Shown: positions 12,447 to 25,600, counted from the stretch's first letter. The stretch: DNA of 64,000 bases from Lingula anatina (GCF_001039355.2 NW_019775652.1:112757-176756); one strand, 5' to 3'. The notes: generated by a model from the sequence alone, not told the origin. A program made the numbers and translations.

Positions 12447-14392
12447 GTGAGTTCATATAAACTGAAAGAAATGAAACGTTGAATACATTCAATTAATAAC
12501 TACTTCATCATAACGCACTCCCATCCAGAGAAGTCGCGTCCCACAGACTTTTGTTCTAAGGCTTCCTTCACATAGAGGCTTCTACCTTCGTGACTCTCCA
12601 TTACACCCAAAACTATAGCTGGGACGCTCAATTGTCCCCAAAGTTAGAAAATCCTGTCTCTGTGTAAATGCTCCTCCTATTTTTTTCGTAATATAAACGT
12701 TGATGATTTGTCCTTTAATACTTCGCTCTGAGCAGACAATACTGTTGACGAAATGGAAAGACTGAAATATCAATAAAATATATATATCGGTAATTTTTTT
12801 AGCAACTCGGACATTAGGTGAAGCTACATCTTGTGTCTTATTAAGTCTCAGCGGACAAGGTTAAGTTAATTAAAAGCTTATTACCTGTGCAATATTTCAT
12901 GGGCACTATTGGGACGAAGAAAAACAATGCACTGCACATGTATGTAGTTACTCGGTTCACCTATAATTTTAATTTTACTGTGTGTGGGAGCTCAACCTCC
13001 TAGAATATGCAGAAAATGACAGATCTAGGTCACTGACGAGTGAGTTGCCGAAATTGCATCATGTGAAACGCCATATTCCAAGTTTGGAAAGCTGTGTTAT
13101 ACGAAGTTAGAGAATTTTGGACAGAAACCACATAGACGTGTGTGTGTGCGTGTGTGTGTGTGTGTGTGGTGTGTTATTTATTCTTTGATTTTTCTTTGAA
13201 AAAAACAATGTAAAAATATACATGTATGCCTGTTCATAGAATCATATTTTCTTTGTAAAACAATCAGAAGAGGACAAATTAGGATATGCAAAGTACATGC
13301 GCATCTATGTATGTATGTACCTTTTTGAGATGATTTTAAGGACTTGAAACGCACAAGTAATAAAAGGCGAGAGATTTGGCAAGCAGGGCTACAAAAAACT
13401 ATTTAACTGCCACCACCAAGAATGGCGAGGACCCCCCCCCCCCTCATATCGCCTCCATTGCAAGGACGGGGGTCTCGTCACGCGACGTCAAGTAGAGGAA
13501 GGCCTAAGAAACAAAAGGAAAGTAACTGTATAGAAAATTGTTACTGCACGGTGCACAGAAAAGACAAAGATGGAGATCGAAGAAGAAGTGTGCTCTACAT
13601 TTACATGGCATATTGTAATATACACTGTCCATTCATTTGTCCATTTGAGATCTGTTCCATTTTCGAATAGTAACATAGGCACTGCTTTAGGTGTGACAGG
13701 TTGTACGCCATATTTAAAATCCAGTTGTGTTTATGAAAAGTAGATCTCAGCTAATACAATATGTTCGATGAATAGTACAAATGCTGACTTCGTTTACAGT
13801 GCAGTGAACCAGCTATAATATATATACATATATACTTCCCCACGTGATGAGGATTTAACACGTTGACTAACCGATGACAAAAGGCCAGAATATGTTACAC
13901 ACCAGCCGCACCGGCTTCTTGTCCTAGGGGCGGTTGATGAAAATGGGGAGGAGAGTACCCCCATTTACTGTACATGGGCAAACGTTGTAGTACATTATAT
14001 TGGTGTTACATGTGTATAAAGCGCTGGAGGTCTATAAACGTTACAAAATAAATCTATTGGTGAAAAAACTGGTATCTGAGTTCAAAATATTAACCACTGT
14101 AGAAACGAAACGGACCGCTGTAAAGAGAAACACTAATCGTAGCCTTCCCAGACAGCATCGACCTTTTACATTTACAAATAATAGCAATATACTTCATTCC
14201 TCCTCCCTAAATAATTCGCCTATGCAATCTAGATCCAATCCGTCACTGCCGACGCATCCCAATGGCTCAAACTATTGATTTCATCAGAATTATTGATGCT
14301 GCTTAACTACACAGAATGTTTTATAATTGAGAATGCATGTCGACGCCACAGGCAGCTCTGGTGGCGATATGAGTACACTTATGAACATTTTT
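12447..14392. other. Noncoding, putative intron or spacer
   Basis: No exon is supported. A GT microsatellite (13137-13173) and a C-run (13432-13442) occur. Open frames at 13422-13682 and 14000-14278 are low-complexity or lack splice context. Confidence 0.35.
13137..13173. repeat. (GT)n microsatellite
   Basis: A nearly pure TG/GT dinucleotide run with one GC interruption. Confidence 0.9.
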
Positions 14393-14600
14393 CATAGGAC
14401 GTCCTATAGGACTCTTTGGAACTCGATGGGAATCTTAAAGTGTTCTTTGGAACTCTATGGTAATTTTTTCGGGCGTCCTATAGGGTTCCTATGTAGGACA
14501 TATGCCCTATGAGACCCTATAGGATTTTGGGACAGTTTCATAAAGAGTTCTCACGACGTCCTAGATGACCCTTTGGGATTATGGTCCAATTTCCTATCCG
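14393..14600. repeat. Cluster of degenerate CCTATAGG palindromes
   Basis: Motifs such as GTCCTATAGG, TAGGACGTCCTA and CCCTATAGG recur in both orientations, interspersed with TTTGGAACTC-type segments repeated at about 14415 and 14449. The stretch folds on itself imperfectly. It resembles the internal structure of the foldback elements elsewhere in the window, but clear ends were not found. Confidence 0.5.
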
Positions 14601-14621
14601 GACTTTATAGAAAATTTTCCA

Positions 14622-15117
14622 TGGCGGGGCAAGTTGGCCCCCTTGACATCAACTGCGTTTTTTGTCAAATTGTGAGCTACCTGGCATTATATTCGAAAAA
14701 TAATGACGTTGCGTACGTAGCTTAGTTCATGGGGCTTACTTTGAAACCGGTTTTGTTACTCTAACCCACTCCTAGTTGGCTCTACAAGGCCAAAAGTGTC
14801 TAACTGCCCGCACAAAAATGCAGTAGTATCGAAGTAGCAAAGAAGCATTAACGCAGTAGTGGTGTGGAGCATATTTGCAGTAGAAATGCAGTATAGCCTA
14901 CTGCAATTCTACTTCAAAATTTACATAGGGTTGTACAGAGGGGGAGCATTAATGCAGTAGATATGCAGCATGATAGAAGCATGTTTCAAATATGCTAATT
15001 AGCTCCCAAATCGAAGCAGATTTGAAGCATGTTTGCAGTATGATTGCAGTAGTCTACTGCGCCGGAGTATCTACTTCGTTTTCGTGCGGGTGGGCCAACT
15101 AGCCCCGGTCTCCCCTA
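14622..15117. mobile_element. Second copy of the GGGGCAAGTTGGCCCC / CCCCTAC repeat family
   Basis: The left part contains GGGGCAAGTTGGCCCCCTTGAC and the right end is CCAACTAGCCCCGGTCTCCCCTAC. Both match blocks of the element at 103-740. The right end abuts the outer arm at 15111-15220. The interior is occupied mainly by a different, nested repeat (14806-15090), so this looks like an insertion into an older copy. Confidence 0.5.
14806..15090. mobile_element. Nested MITE with CCCGCAC inverted ends and GCAGTAG repeats
   Basis: The left end (CCCGCACAAAAATGCAGTAG) matches the reverse complement of the right end (CCCGCACGAAAACGAAGTAG) at most positions. The interior is built from degenerate GCAGTAG / GAAGCAT / CTACTGC motifs in both orientations, so the whole unit can fold on itself. 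It is noncoding and lies inside the repeat at 14622-15117. Confidence 0.65.
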
Positions 15118-15220
15118 CACTGTGACGTACGGAAACCTCAATAAATCTTCCTCGTTTGAACTATTTATTCATCAAAGACTCTCAAAAATCATTTTAATAA
15201 AATAAAAATGTATAAAAATG
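15111..15220 (-). repeat. Outer arm of inverted repeat (right copy)
   Basis: Reverse complement of window bases 1-107 with scattered substitutions, ending at the same GTAGGGG edge. The two arms are about 15 kb apart. Confidence 0.8.
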
Positions 15221-16627
15221 TTTTTCAAGGCATTTGCATGGGATACTTAAAATCTATCAATAACCATTTCCAATGTGACAGACTGCCAGGTACTACACTG
15301 CACGCGGGGTAAACGTGCATTGGAGGGAAATATGTACAGCCTCTGTACCATATCGCCGACAATTTAATTAATTATAACAGTAATACACCGCGCCAGTTTA
15401 GGTAACATGTTGCAAAATCATTTACCTTGGACAGATTAAACTTCGGCTAGTTTGGGACCGGTTTAAAACGTCTTTGTAGCTAGCTAGGTGTCATGAAAGC
15501 AAAGACTGAAATCAAGTCCACAGTTCTGATGATGAGTGACCATAATGGCCCATAAAACGTTACACAGTCCAACTCAGATCGGATAAAGATAAAAGACGTG
15601 AACAAGTTCTTAAACCCTCACCAGAACCGCGGCAGGTTACATTAACGTTCGTTTCAATCCATTCTAATTACATTTCCCGGCGTTGCAGGGCAGAATGTCC
15701 CGGGGGAGTCCTCCGCCGCAGAATAACAACTTTGGAAAGATCAATTATTCATAAAGCCTACAGCAGAAATATTTTGATTTTGTTCTTAGAATTGTCACTG
15801 CTGCTTAATTCATGCTAGAGTACTGTCAGTGACTCATCCCACAGATGTAACCGTCTCCCAGTCTGGAATTTGTGGTTTTAGTACAACTATTTGGTTTGTT
15901 CATTAGCTATATCCCCATTGCTCTCTAAGCATTTGTTACTGCCTAATTACATTGGGATAATTGACTACATTTAATCTATAAGCATTTTACTGTCACTAAA
16001 AATCAAAATGTCCACCAAAACAAACAGCAGAAGGTACCGAAGAGGCGCAATATCAGTATAATACTGGTATAAATAGTCTTATTAATACCACCTCCGCCTT
16101 TGATTTTACTGTCCATTGTGATTTTCTGTTAGTCATACTCTTAAACTGACATCATCGTTGTTTGACATTTAACAATTGCTTAGTGAGGGCGAAAAACCCC
16201 TAGTAGTTGAGTTGCAGGGCTCGACTATTGGGCCTATAGGAGTGGCAGCTCGACTATATAAACGAAGCGCCGGGGACGTAATTTATATATCGAAAGAGCA
16301 TTGTGTCCGAAGTGCTGTGTAACTTAAACTGATCCGATTTAGAAAAGGGAATAGAATTAGCGTGGATACCCAAGGGTTGAAAAATAAGTAATACACCACC
16401 GTTGCTTAATATTCATTTTCAATTTTTGTGCAGGGTTTATGATGCAGCTTTGAAAATTACCTTAAAAGTTGTGATAAACCAGTGATGATGAATTCCAGGA
16501 ATAGCTTAAACATATATATGGCGAAACCACACACCCTTGCAATTGCCTAAAACACACTTTCGACAGAAACCGATTGCTGGGTTTTCTATATCGCTGACAA
16601 GTAATAAATTGTTCACAGGGATATTTG
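15221..16627. other. Noncoding spacer with an isolated TATA-like motif
   Basis: No exon is supported. TATATAAA at 16255-16262 lies just after a second copy of GCTCGACTAT (16219 and 16248). No coding region follows in a position that would confirm a promoter. Confidence 0.3.
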
Positions 16628-16915
16628 ATAGGATTTTTAACAATAATTCTATGACTGGGTTCCCATACCTAGATCAATCTAACATAATCGATCCAATTCA
16701 AGGGGTTTTCTCGCTAAATTGCTTTCAGTTTAAGCGGCTTAGATGTCTGGCACACCTAAAAAAGCTGCTAAACAATAATTTATTACCTCCTAGCAGCTTC
16801 AGTAGACCTGACAGACTTCTAAGGCGCTTAAGTTGATTGCAATTTAGCAAGAATGCCCTTGGAGATAGATCCACAGTTAGTACGATAGGGTCTGGGAATG
16901 GTCCCTAAAATTGCA
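16628..16915 (+). mobile_element. Foldback element (shorter copy; inverted partner at 43192-43675)
   Basis: The two halves are imperfect reverse complements. A TTCTCGCTAAATTGC...AGCGGCTTAGATGTCTG block is mirrored by CAGACTTCTAAGGCGCTTAA...GCAATTTAGC. The outer ends have GGGTTCCCA and TGGGAATGGTCC. The same sequence occurs in opposite orientation and longer form at 43192-43675. There is no coding capacity beyond a chance frame of about 100 codons. This is a non-autonomous foldback transposon family of unidentified type. Confidence 0.75.
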
Positions 16916-19741
16916 TATAGGCAACCAAGGCGTTTTGTGACAGACCCGATCAAATGACTCCTGCAAAGCAATAAAATAAGACAGGCAAATGCTGATCTCG
17001 ACATTTTTCTGAAAGAATTCCGAGAACGTTCTATTGTACTCCTTCTTTCTTAAAAGCCTGGTTGCGCATCATCTAAATATTGACATACAATTTGCTTGAT
17101 TAAAATGTGCCTATAATGAATCGGTACTGGGCCTGTAAGAAAAGTGACAAAGAAGTTATCCCATAAGTAGCATGGGAAACGGTTTGCAACATGCAGGTAG
17201 ACATAGACCTTGTTCTGTAAACAATCATGGAGAAACGGTTTTGTTATTTGAAGAATGATACCGGTACCTCAAGACCAAACCAATTAGAATAGGGGAAGTA
17301 TACAATGATGTATGTTGAAAAGCCTTAATCCTAGATTAAATTTGCCAATGACGCCGTACGCTAAATCGTATGCGATTTTTATGATATCGCAAGTGAGTAC
17401 GTTTACAATGCGTGCGGGTGCCGTACCATTCCGCGTATATGACCTCGATGTCACGAAGGGAAAATTCGGTAAGTCGGCTGATAAGTGATCCTGCGGAGCC
17501 CTTTCAGTCTCAGTGCAGTTGCCGCAAGCCCTCCGTGCGGGTTCCTTGAAAATCGATAGATTGTCTGTGCAGATTCCTAAGGATTTGTGCAGCCATTTGG
17601 TCAGTTTGAGGAAACGCACAATTCCAAATTCATTCAAGCCAGTTTCTCTAACTTTTAAACATCTTTACTATTGTTATGCCTCCTTAAATCACCAAATATG
17701 GCACGGAAAGAGACTAACAGCAGCTTCAACCATTATCACGATCACCTACGATAATGCTACAGCCTACTGGATTACGTTTTTTAAAATCTGTCCAATTTAT
17801 TAGCTTTGCAAAGTTGTAAGGCTACAGAGGCCTTACGATTTCGAACGATTTAGCACGCCCAGTGTAAGATAATAAGATTAGACAATATACATAAGTACAT
17901 AGTACATGTATGCCGTGGCCCAAAGACTCCACGACTAATTTGTGACATAAATCGGGTCCCCCTGGACTAGAGTCGATTTGGAGGCTTATTGCCTAAGTAG
18001 ACATTCAATTAACTTAGCACGGATCATTATGCACACTTAAAAATAAACAAACGCGTCTAAGTGGGTTTCTGGGAATTTCATGATAACTGATGACGCACGT
18101 TTTTTAGATTCTGAGAATCGTTTCCAGTCTGTTAATGAATCTTGTTGACTGACTATATTTGATATATTAGGCAGAACGCCCAATTTCAAATTCCGTTTGA
18201 TTTATATTCTTCCAAAGTCACAAAGACGGCCCACGCAGATCACTACAAGGTCACATTATAATTCTCTATGTCATTCTTGTAAGAAAAAAAAAAGACGCCG
18301 AGAAACCAGGCCTTCGCCACCTTGCCAGCCATTTAATCAAATATTGAATGTTTTCAACGTAGCCGAAACACCGGTTAAATGGAAATAACTATAAGTTTTG
18401 ACATTTTTATCAAAATTTTCTCTCTCTCTCTCTTTCGCTCTCTCACACCTACATTCGTGTGTGTTTTATAGCACTTGTTATTATACAAGTATCCATATGT
18501 TTGACAATTTCCAAGCGCAAATATAGAAAATCTTCTAAAAGTAATAAAAATATGTGTGCAACATGTACATCCATTCAAGAGGGAAATTCACATTTGAAAG
18601 TGGTCATTCCTTACAAATAAGGCACCGGCTCAAACATTTATGTGTCATTTTGCAGTGAAAATTATATAGACACCCTATGGCAAAGAATATGCAAGAAATA
18701 AAAAACAGCTTTTATCGTTTTCTCGTGTTTTAAAAGTTGTCTTTGTTTAATATAATGCTATATTTACTTTCGCATTATTGCACTAAGATTGTTGTTCTCT
18801 ATAACATGAACTCACCTTCCCCTCCTTAACGATGAAATGTAACCGGTACCTGAAACTATTCGTTTTTCTACAGTATATTTTAATACACTAGATTTTTTTT
18901 TACTTTTACAAGTCTTATTAACCATATAGATTTAGATCAAGCAGGCACATAAAAGTAAGCATTTTTATTAGCTGCAGTAGGCGCATCGTTGCAATCATAT
19001 CCTTTCTAAGCTATTATCAGCATGCCGCCACCCACATGTCTCAGAGGTAGACATTAAACACAAACTACTTCTTATCTGATCGGCTCTGAAAACACCGAGA
19101 CCCTGCGTCCTCCTCTTCAGCTTCAGATGTACCAGTTTCACCCTCTTCTGCCAAATGGAAGGTGTAACAAGCACAGGGAGACAAAACCAAGCAGTTATTC
19201 AATCTATGCATCCTACATACTGCAGTGAAATTGTCGCCATCAACTGCGTCATATTTGCCAAACAAAACTGGGTAAAAAATTCTAGCACCCACTTCCTCCC
19301 TGGCAAAATCTTGGCCATGTATACTTAAGGTATGCATACAAACCGAAAAGCGCCAAATTACGGTCAATCCATGTTGGACCTTAAAGCTGTGACCTTGGTT
19401 AAGCTGTTTACAAACCAAAATAATGCAATACACAGTCATTTATGACTTCTCCAAAGCGGTGATATTCTTTGTCCTTCGAAAGCCGGCGTCTGTAAAATAT
19501 TGGTTACCGACGATCTTTGAGCATAGCATACCGCATTAATATGCTGTATTCTGCTTCGGGCGAAGTGTTTCCAAGTATGTTCATCGGATGACATACTTTT
19601 GCAGGTGCAATATTTGTATTTGCTTATTGCGTTAAATCCGATGTCGCTTTTTTCGTTTGAACAATTTGGGTATGTTTGACTGTACTGGTCTGGTTGTTAT
19701 TAGAAACCGGATAATCCAAGCTGTGTGACCTCTTCTATAAT
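16916..19741. other. Noncoding spacer
   Basis: No gene is supported. A (TC)n run lies at about 18419-18442. Open frames of 117 and 124 codons at 17284-17637 and 19065-19439 (both minus) have no recognisable motif, splice context or codon bias that I can judge. Confidence 0.3.
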
Positions 19742-19918
19742 ACAGGGGCGGATTTTGGCCGTCTTCTGGGTCTTCCGGAAGACGGCCAGATTTTCAAGTT
19801 TACATTGACGGATATCTAATTTTTTCTGTCGGAAGATGGTCAAAAATGGAGGATGGATAAAAAAAAAATCAAGAAAAATCCGAAGCCTGTCAGAAAATAT
19901 CTCTGGATCCACCCCTGT
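19742..19918. mobile_element. Short MITE with CAGGGG(C/T)GGAT inverted ends
   Basis: The left end CAGGGGCGGATTTTGG and the reverse-complemented right end CAGGGGTGGATCCAGA match at most positions. The 177-bp interior contains a mirrored GGCCGTCTTC...GAAGACGGCC stem (about 19757-19789). CAGGGGCGGAT-type ends are widespread on hAT-like MITEs in animals. No clean 8-bp target duplication was seen, so the superfamily is tentative. Confidence 0.6.
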
Positions 19919-22064
19919 AATATGATCACCTGGCCAGACTGGGCACTGCTCCATGTAGTCTTTTCTAGTCCGGAAGACAACTGTTGCGTTCATTAAAAAG
20001 GGCCGACCAGTATAAACAAAACAAACCGGGATTCTGTTCCATAGATTACAGTATGATAGAAACATGAGATGCATTATCTGCGATCAGAGAATAAGTTATA
20101 CCGGTAATGAACAGAACAGGATGTGGTTTTCCCAGGTTGGAAAGCGAATTGACATGCGTCAATATGTGTGCCAGCTGCTATATACCTGGCACAGATGCCT
20201 CATAGACAGAAAGGGATTTGAATCACTTGTAAATAGATGCGTCGACATGTTGATACTTTACCACAGCGTGTGGCACGTATGACAGGCACACATCTATCAT
20301 CAAGAAAGGAGATTCAATCATTTACTAGCGACGTGCTGGCCCGGTATCATCACCTGCAGACGCGGCCTTTCTTCGGACCCCTCTACATTTCTCCAGTATT
20401 AGAAATACAGCCAGGGCTTGTAACAGTGTGCAGGTCTCTACAGGGGCAAATACATGAAGTCGGCACTTTTTATTGGAGTGAATTAAATGCCTTTCGACAT
20501 CTAGCTCTCATTTATATTTGTATAAAGGCAGTAATGCACAACCATACACCTTGCCGTTTTGTGTCTGCGTTACATACGCAACTGTGTCAATATAAAACGT
20601 CTTGACATATATCTAATTAGAACCTTTTAACAGCAAGGGGCGAGGCAAAGAAACCAGTTGCTTATAAAATACAATAATAGCGAACGGCTCTAGTGACCTT
20701 TACTATACACGCCTGTGACATGTAACGCGGAACTGAGCCACTCAGAGAACATGACAATGCTGTTGGCATCGAAGAAGAGATATGATGAATTGTAAATTGC
20801 AAAATTCATAGGAATTATTCATTTGTGTTGCTTTGCACAATCGCTTCGCTAGTATAACCTTGTTGTCAAGCAAGTTGGTTGACACGCAAATCCCGCATTT
20901 TAGTGATGACAGTCAAATACACTATTTCACCAGCAGAAATGGAATCTGTAACGCGCATTCAGAGCCATTTGTAGGCGTTCTTCAAATATAAACATTGATT
21001 TCGACGTATCTCAGAAGACAACAACTCTATTTCCTTGTGCATCACTTTACAGCCGCGCAGCAGAGATATTCAAGGAGGCGTGAGTAGTTTTACAATAGCT
21101 GTATTTACGGAATCGGGCTAAATATCAAATGATTAGTGTATCAGAACAAACACAGTTAAGGCCACAACGCTCATGGTCTGTCATTATGGTTAATTTTAAA
21201 GGGTTAGACTAGACGTTGCTGTTGCTTTGTTCGACAGGATCTTCGAGGAGCGAGCATACCGGCCTTACTGTCATTTCTTACCACGATGACTTGAGCTATA
21301 AAGCTTTATATGTTACAATATGAGTGCTTTTCAAAGGCACCAGTTAACCTTTTAGCATGCGCCAGTATATGTAGACTGAATGATGTACGTACACCATAGA
21401 ATAAGAATTTTAATCTAGGTGAACTTGCATGGAAAAAATCTGCGATTTAATTCAAGTCAGTTGGGTGATTCGTAAATGGATAAACTTGATATAAAGATGA
21501 GTAACGGATATTGCAATTAGAATTGAGTGAAAGCACAACGAGAACTCCAAACATCTTATAAGCACACTGACGCATTACAAATTCCACGACTTTATCAATA
21601 TGGCCGCCGGTGGTCTTAGGCAAATATCTTGACCTAATTTTGGTGAATAGAAATAGCTGGGGGATTTGGGGAAATAGAAAAGACATCCCCAGAAAGCTTA
21701 AGGAGCAATGCGCAAATTGGTGCGCAATTTAAAAGATTAACAACTGGAAATAATTCGGACCAAAGAATGATGGAATTTACAAGTTAAGATCTATTCATCG
21801 TGTATATGTCAGGGTATCTTCCAGCGTTCGCGAGTGTTAATTTAATACGTTCGTTTGCAGTTATATTAATGTCGACAGCCAGTGGACATATCTTAACGGA
21901 GAACAGGAGAGAGAATGCGGTGTTTGTTATGCATGTAATATCGGAAAATACTAGAGTCATCAATTCCAAGTATAGCATGATAGAGGGCTCATCATGCCAA
22001 GTCGGCAATTGATCTGAAACATTAGGCAAGCTAAATCAACCGAGTTGTTCTAATTGGAATACAT

Positions 22065-22073
<9 letters not shown>
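19919..22073. other. Noncoding spacer upstream of the tetraspan gene
   Basis: No exon is supported. A 122-codon open frame at 20237-20605 (+) has no recognisable domain and no splice context. Confidence 0.3.

Positions 22074-22111
<38 letters not shown>
22074..22111. repeat. (TA)n microsatellite
   Basis: An uninterrupted AT dinucleotide run, about 380 bases before the tetraspan start codon and so possibly close to its promoter. Confidence 0.95.
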
Positions 22112-22112
<1 letters not shown>

Positions 22113-22494
22113 TGGGACATAACCGTATTTCCCAATCGTACGCCTGTATTAAGGCTAGGTAGAGGGAACACCAATACCATTTTTACGGGATAGGAGGCTC
22201 CGAATTGGCCACCAACCTTTGAAAACTCAACAGGACAAGTCCAGTTCTATTAGGAATCACATTTTAACTTCTTTTTCACGTGGTCTTTGCCTGTTTGATT
22301 GTGATATTCAGAGCAAGCGACACCGCGCCGCAAACCTTTTTGTGGAGACAATCACGAAGTGGAACCCCTGCAGGCCTTTCTACTTGGAATTAATTCAGCT
22401 TCACAGCTGAGTTGTGCATATTCCTTACACATTGTTCACTCAAACGGCAACCACGGAGCCGCCAAGCAAATACAGTAAACTCTCAACACAAGCT

Positions 22495-22699
22495 ATGAAG
22501 ATGAAAAATTTCCTGAAATTCAAAGCCCGTGAGAATAGCACGGAGAGTCGAACTACAGTGATTGAATTACCAGAAGAATATCATATTAAGGAAAGAACGT
22601 TATGGCGGCCTTTCCGACAGGGAGGGCTCTTTTGTGGTTTTATGGCATTAACAGTGACGATCACAGTGATATTCAACAGAAACTGGATAGAGGGAGAAA
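22495..22699 (+). CDS. Tetraspan gene exon 1 (N-terminus, helix 1)
   Basis: Codes residues 1-68 plus one base: a basic 40-residue cytoplasmic N-terminus, helix 1 and W64. It ends at GAGAAA|GTAAGT. A different in-frame run upstream (22411-22494) has no ATG and is probably 5' UTR. Confidence 0.8.
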
Positions 22700-25600
22700 G
22701 TAAGTAAAATCTTTGTTATTGGTGGCATGATTCAGTGCCAGTTTGGTGTCTGCTATTGAATATTTATTGAATGCTGATTGAAAATGTGCATATATGTTAT
22801 TGACCTATTGTGTCATAGTGTATTATTTTTGTCTTAATTTTGTGTTTTTTTCCATCTATTTATTTCACTCCCGTCCTCCCTCCTACATACATTACGGAAC
22901 ATAAGATGCAAATTTATATCAACACATATTACTTGACAATCCAACACATAATACAGCAATATTTTATCATATTACTGAAAATAAAAGATTACCCCGATGT
23001 TTTTTTTCTTTTTTAATAACGACAAGAGTGGTAATTTAGCTGCAAAATTAAGCTGGCTTTGTGCTTGATTACCAGTAGGCTTTATAGAACTTGTATATTT
23101 TATGTTAACAACATATTTCAATTTTATTACAATGCGTTTTTGATAACAAACATCGTAAGTTTCTTGAGATAACACACCGAGGATAATTGTTGCCATCAAA
23201 TAGCTAGAGACAGGAAAAATTCAGTCCGGTCGAATTAAATTAACAGTAATCTAGGAAACATGTTTTTGTACGCGGTTTTGAATAAATGGGAAGGTAAAAG
23301 TGACCCTGAGCAATAAGGAAAAACAGGGAGAAAATGAGTTATTATGAATGATGAATATAGTCTGTTTCACAATATCGAACATAGATGTGAATGCTTCTTA
23401 CAAATTATGTAGTTTGTTTACGAAAAGGTTATATAAATAACTTATTATTACGTTTTAAAAGTTTCATTTGCCTTTAAACTCCTTATATATTTAGATAAGT
23501 GTTTATAGTCAGTTTCATGTTAAGGGTAAAGTAGACATCCACCCCCACCCCCACTTCACCCACTAGCCAGTTTGCGGTTTGTCTCATTGCTTACCAGCCA
23601 GTTGCTACGGTACTGAAAACAGTTGATATATGATATGCAGAAAATTAATCTCAGGAGATGCGAATAAAGAATAATCAGACGAAGGAAATAGAACGTTATT
23701 CACACTGCATCTACAAGCAAAGCTAATGATCAAACGGATTTAATAACTGAACTGTTTTGCTTTTATATCCTATCCAGATTTTGCATGCGTTGTGACATGC
23801 GATGTGACAGGTACGACAGTCCGCTATGGACCATAATCCATTACTTTGCTTGGGTGACATTTTTCGACGAAGAAACCCAAAAAATGTAGTTATTTGGTGC
23901 AGATATTATTTTAAGTGTACTGTGTGTAAAACTCAACGTATTTTCGGCTTCGGAGTTCAACAACCTTGATATGGGACGCTGGACATCCTATCCTAGGACT
24001 ACCATCCCTGTCACACCGTGATTTCTCAATGATTTCACCCCTGCTTATATGCCATGTTGGGAATTCATTGTCTTAGGAGAGGCGCCATTATCATGTAGCA
24101 GTAGGATGTTGGCCCAGCGGCCTGAGCTCGGAATAGAGTTAATACTTCCTGTTTAACTCAAGGTGTCTGGCTAACATAATACCCAACATTTACATATATC
24201 AAATCAACATTTTCGTTGGTTAATGCCATGATTTAGCAATTTAGCGGTGACCTCGTTAATATCATCAGTTAACACGACAGTACCCTTGCTAAGTGAAAGC
24301 CAAAGCGGTTAGCACCATGGTTACGTCGATAAGACCAGATGATTTTTTTCTACTGATGATGCCAATTTGGTTGAGTTTTCTGAAGGGTGTGGTAAATAGG
24401 ATAATATATGTTCAATTACAAAAAAAATGTCTTACGTTAACAGACTGAAGCAAATATGAACTCTTGTTTCTTTCAAGTATGTTTAATGAAAAGCTAAATA
24501 ACCACTTTATATAGCCAATACATGTACATGTACACGCCATAGAGGTTCATCAGGAGGTATACTTCTACGTCTCATTTGAGTGTACAATTTGCACATCAAT
24601 CCGTCTATATTCATAAACTAAATGAATGAAACGCATGTAAATGTCAACACACATACGTATAAATGTACTTTTGACCAATTGTGAGGGTTAGAATGCGACC
24701 CGTTGTAGAGACCACGTGAAACCCACATGCAATATAAACAACATGGCACATCGAGTTGATATAAACCATCATATGAAATGCAGTCCTTTAAAGATACCAT
24801 GAAGCAATTCATAATTCATACCCACGTTCGCCTATTTACATTTGCACGCTTAAATTCATTTTTCTGTGTCAACGCATTAGTAGATTTTCAATTAGGAGGA
24901 CACGATGTGCCTGAAGTGACAATAAGTTTACCTACCAATCGAGTCTCTTAATAATATATATCATCGCCAGCCGTCGAGAGATTAACTGAAATATACACAC
25001 AAGAACAGTTAGGGCTTTGTGTTTCTGACATCTGATCGAGTGTGAATGATATACTCACTTGTACAGAAGTCTAAAGTATTTATATAAATGTTAACATGAA
25101 CAGATATATAAACAAACAGTGATGTGTAACCAAGTAACTATAAAACAGATTCAGAAACTTTAGAGAGTCATTGCATTCAATACAATATATACACACTAAC
25201 TTAAAGATACACTAACTTAAAGAAAATAGCCAGGAAACATTCATGTCGTAATTTTGTGATTGCAGGCACTAAACTGTGGGCGTAGGTTGCACGTTTATCG
25301 ATCACCATCGTTTTGTTGCAATTGTAATGCTATTCTATATTTATATACTTTGGTCTGTGATAACACAAAAAAAGACGAAAGGTCAAGGCATTATGGCCTT
25401 TACACAGACAGCACATGCGTAATGAAGAAAGTGTGGCCCATCGTTCTACATGTAGATAAGACTATGAACAGTCCAACACCATGCTTCCGTATTTTAATCG
25501 ATGTAGTTAGACGAAATATTCAAAACCAAACCATATCTTTGAGTAAAATGTAATGCAGTGCGGAAACACCTGCATCTCGACAAGCCAACCAATACATGTA

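Noticed and set aside
17284-17637. 117-codon open frame on the minus strand
   Set aside because: No domain, splice site context or protein-like composition. Lengths near 120 codons are expected by chance in 64 kb over six frames.
19065-19439. 124-codon open frame on the minus strand with an acidic C-terminal part
   Set aside because: Slightly protein-like, but no recognisable motif, no splice support and no neighbouring exon. Kept out of the gene list.
19700-20074. 124-codon open frame on the minus strand
   Set aside because: About half of it is the CAGGGGCGGAT MITE at 19742-19918, so the frame is a by-product of repeat sequence.
20237-20605. 122-codon open frame on the plus strand
   Set aside because: No signal peptide, domain or splice sites, and it overlaps another unrelated frame. 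Chance is adequate.
22219-22410. Open frame just before the tetraspan start
   Set aside because: It lacks an ATG at its start and ends at the in-frame stop before exon 1, so it is most likely 5' UTR.
25260-25553. 97-codon plus-strand frame preceded by GATTGCAG
   Set aside because: The acceptor-like site has no good pyrimidine tract, the frame has no donor, and the peptide has no recognised feature.
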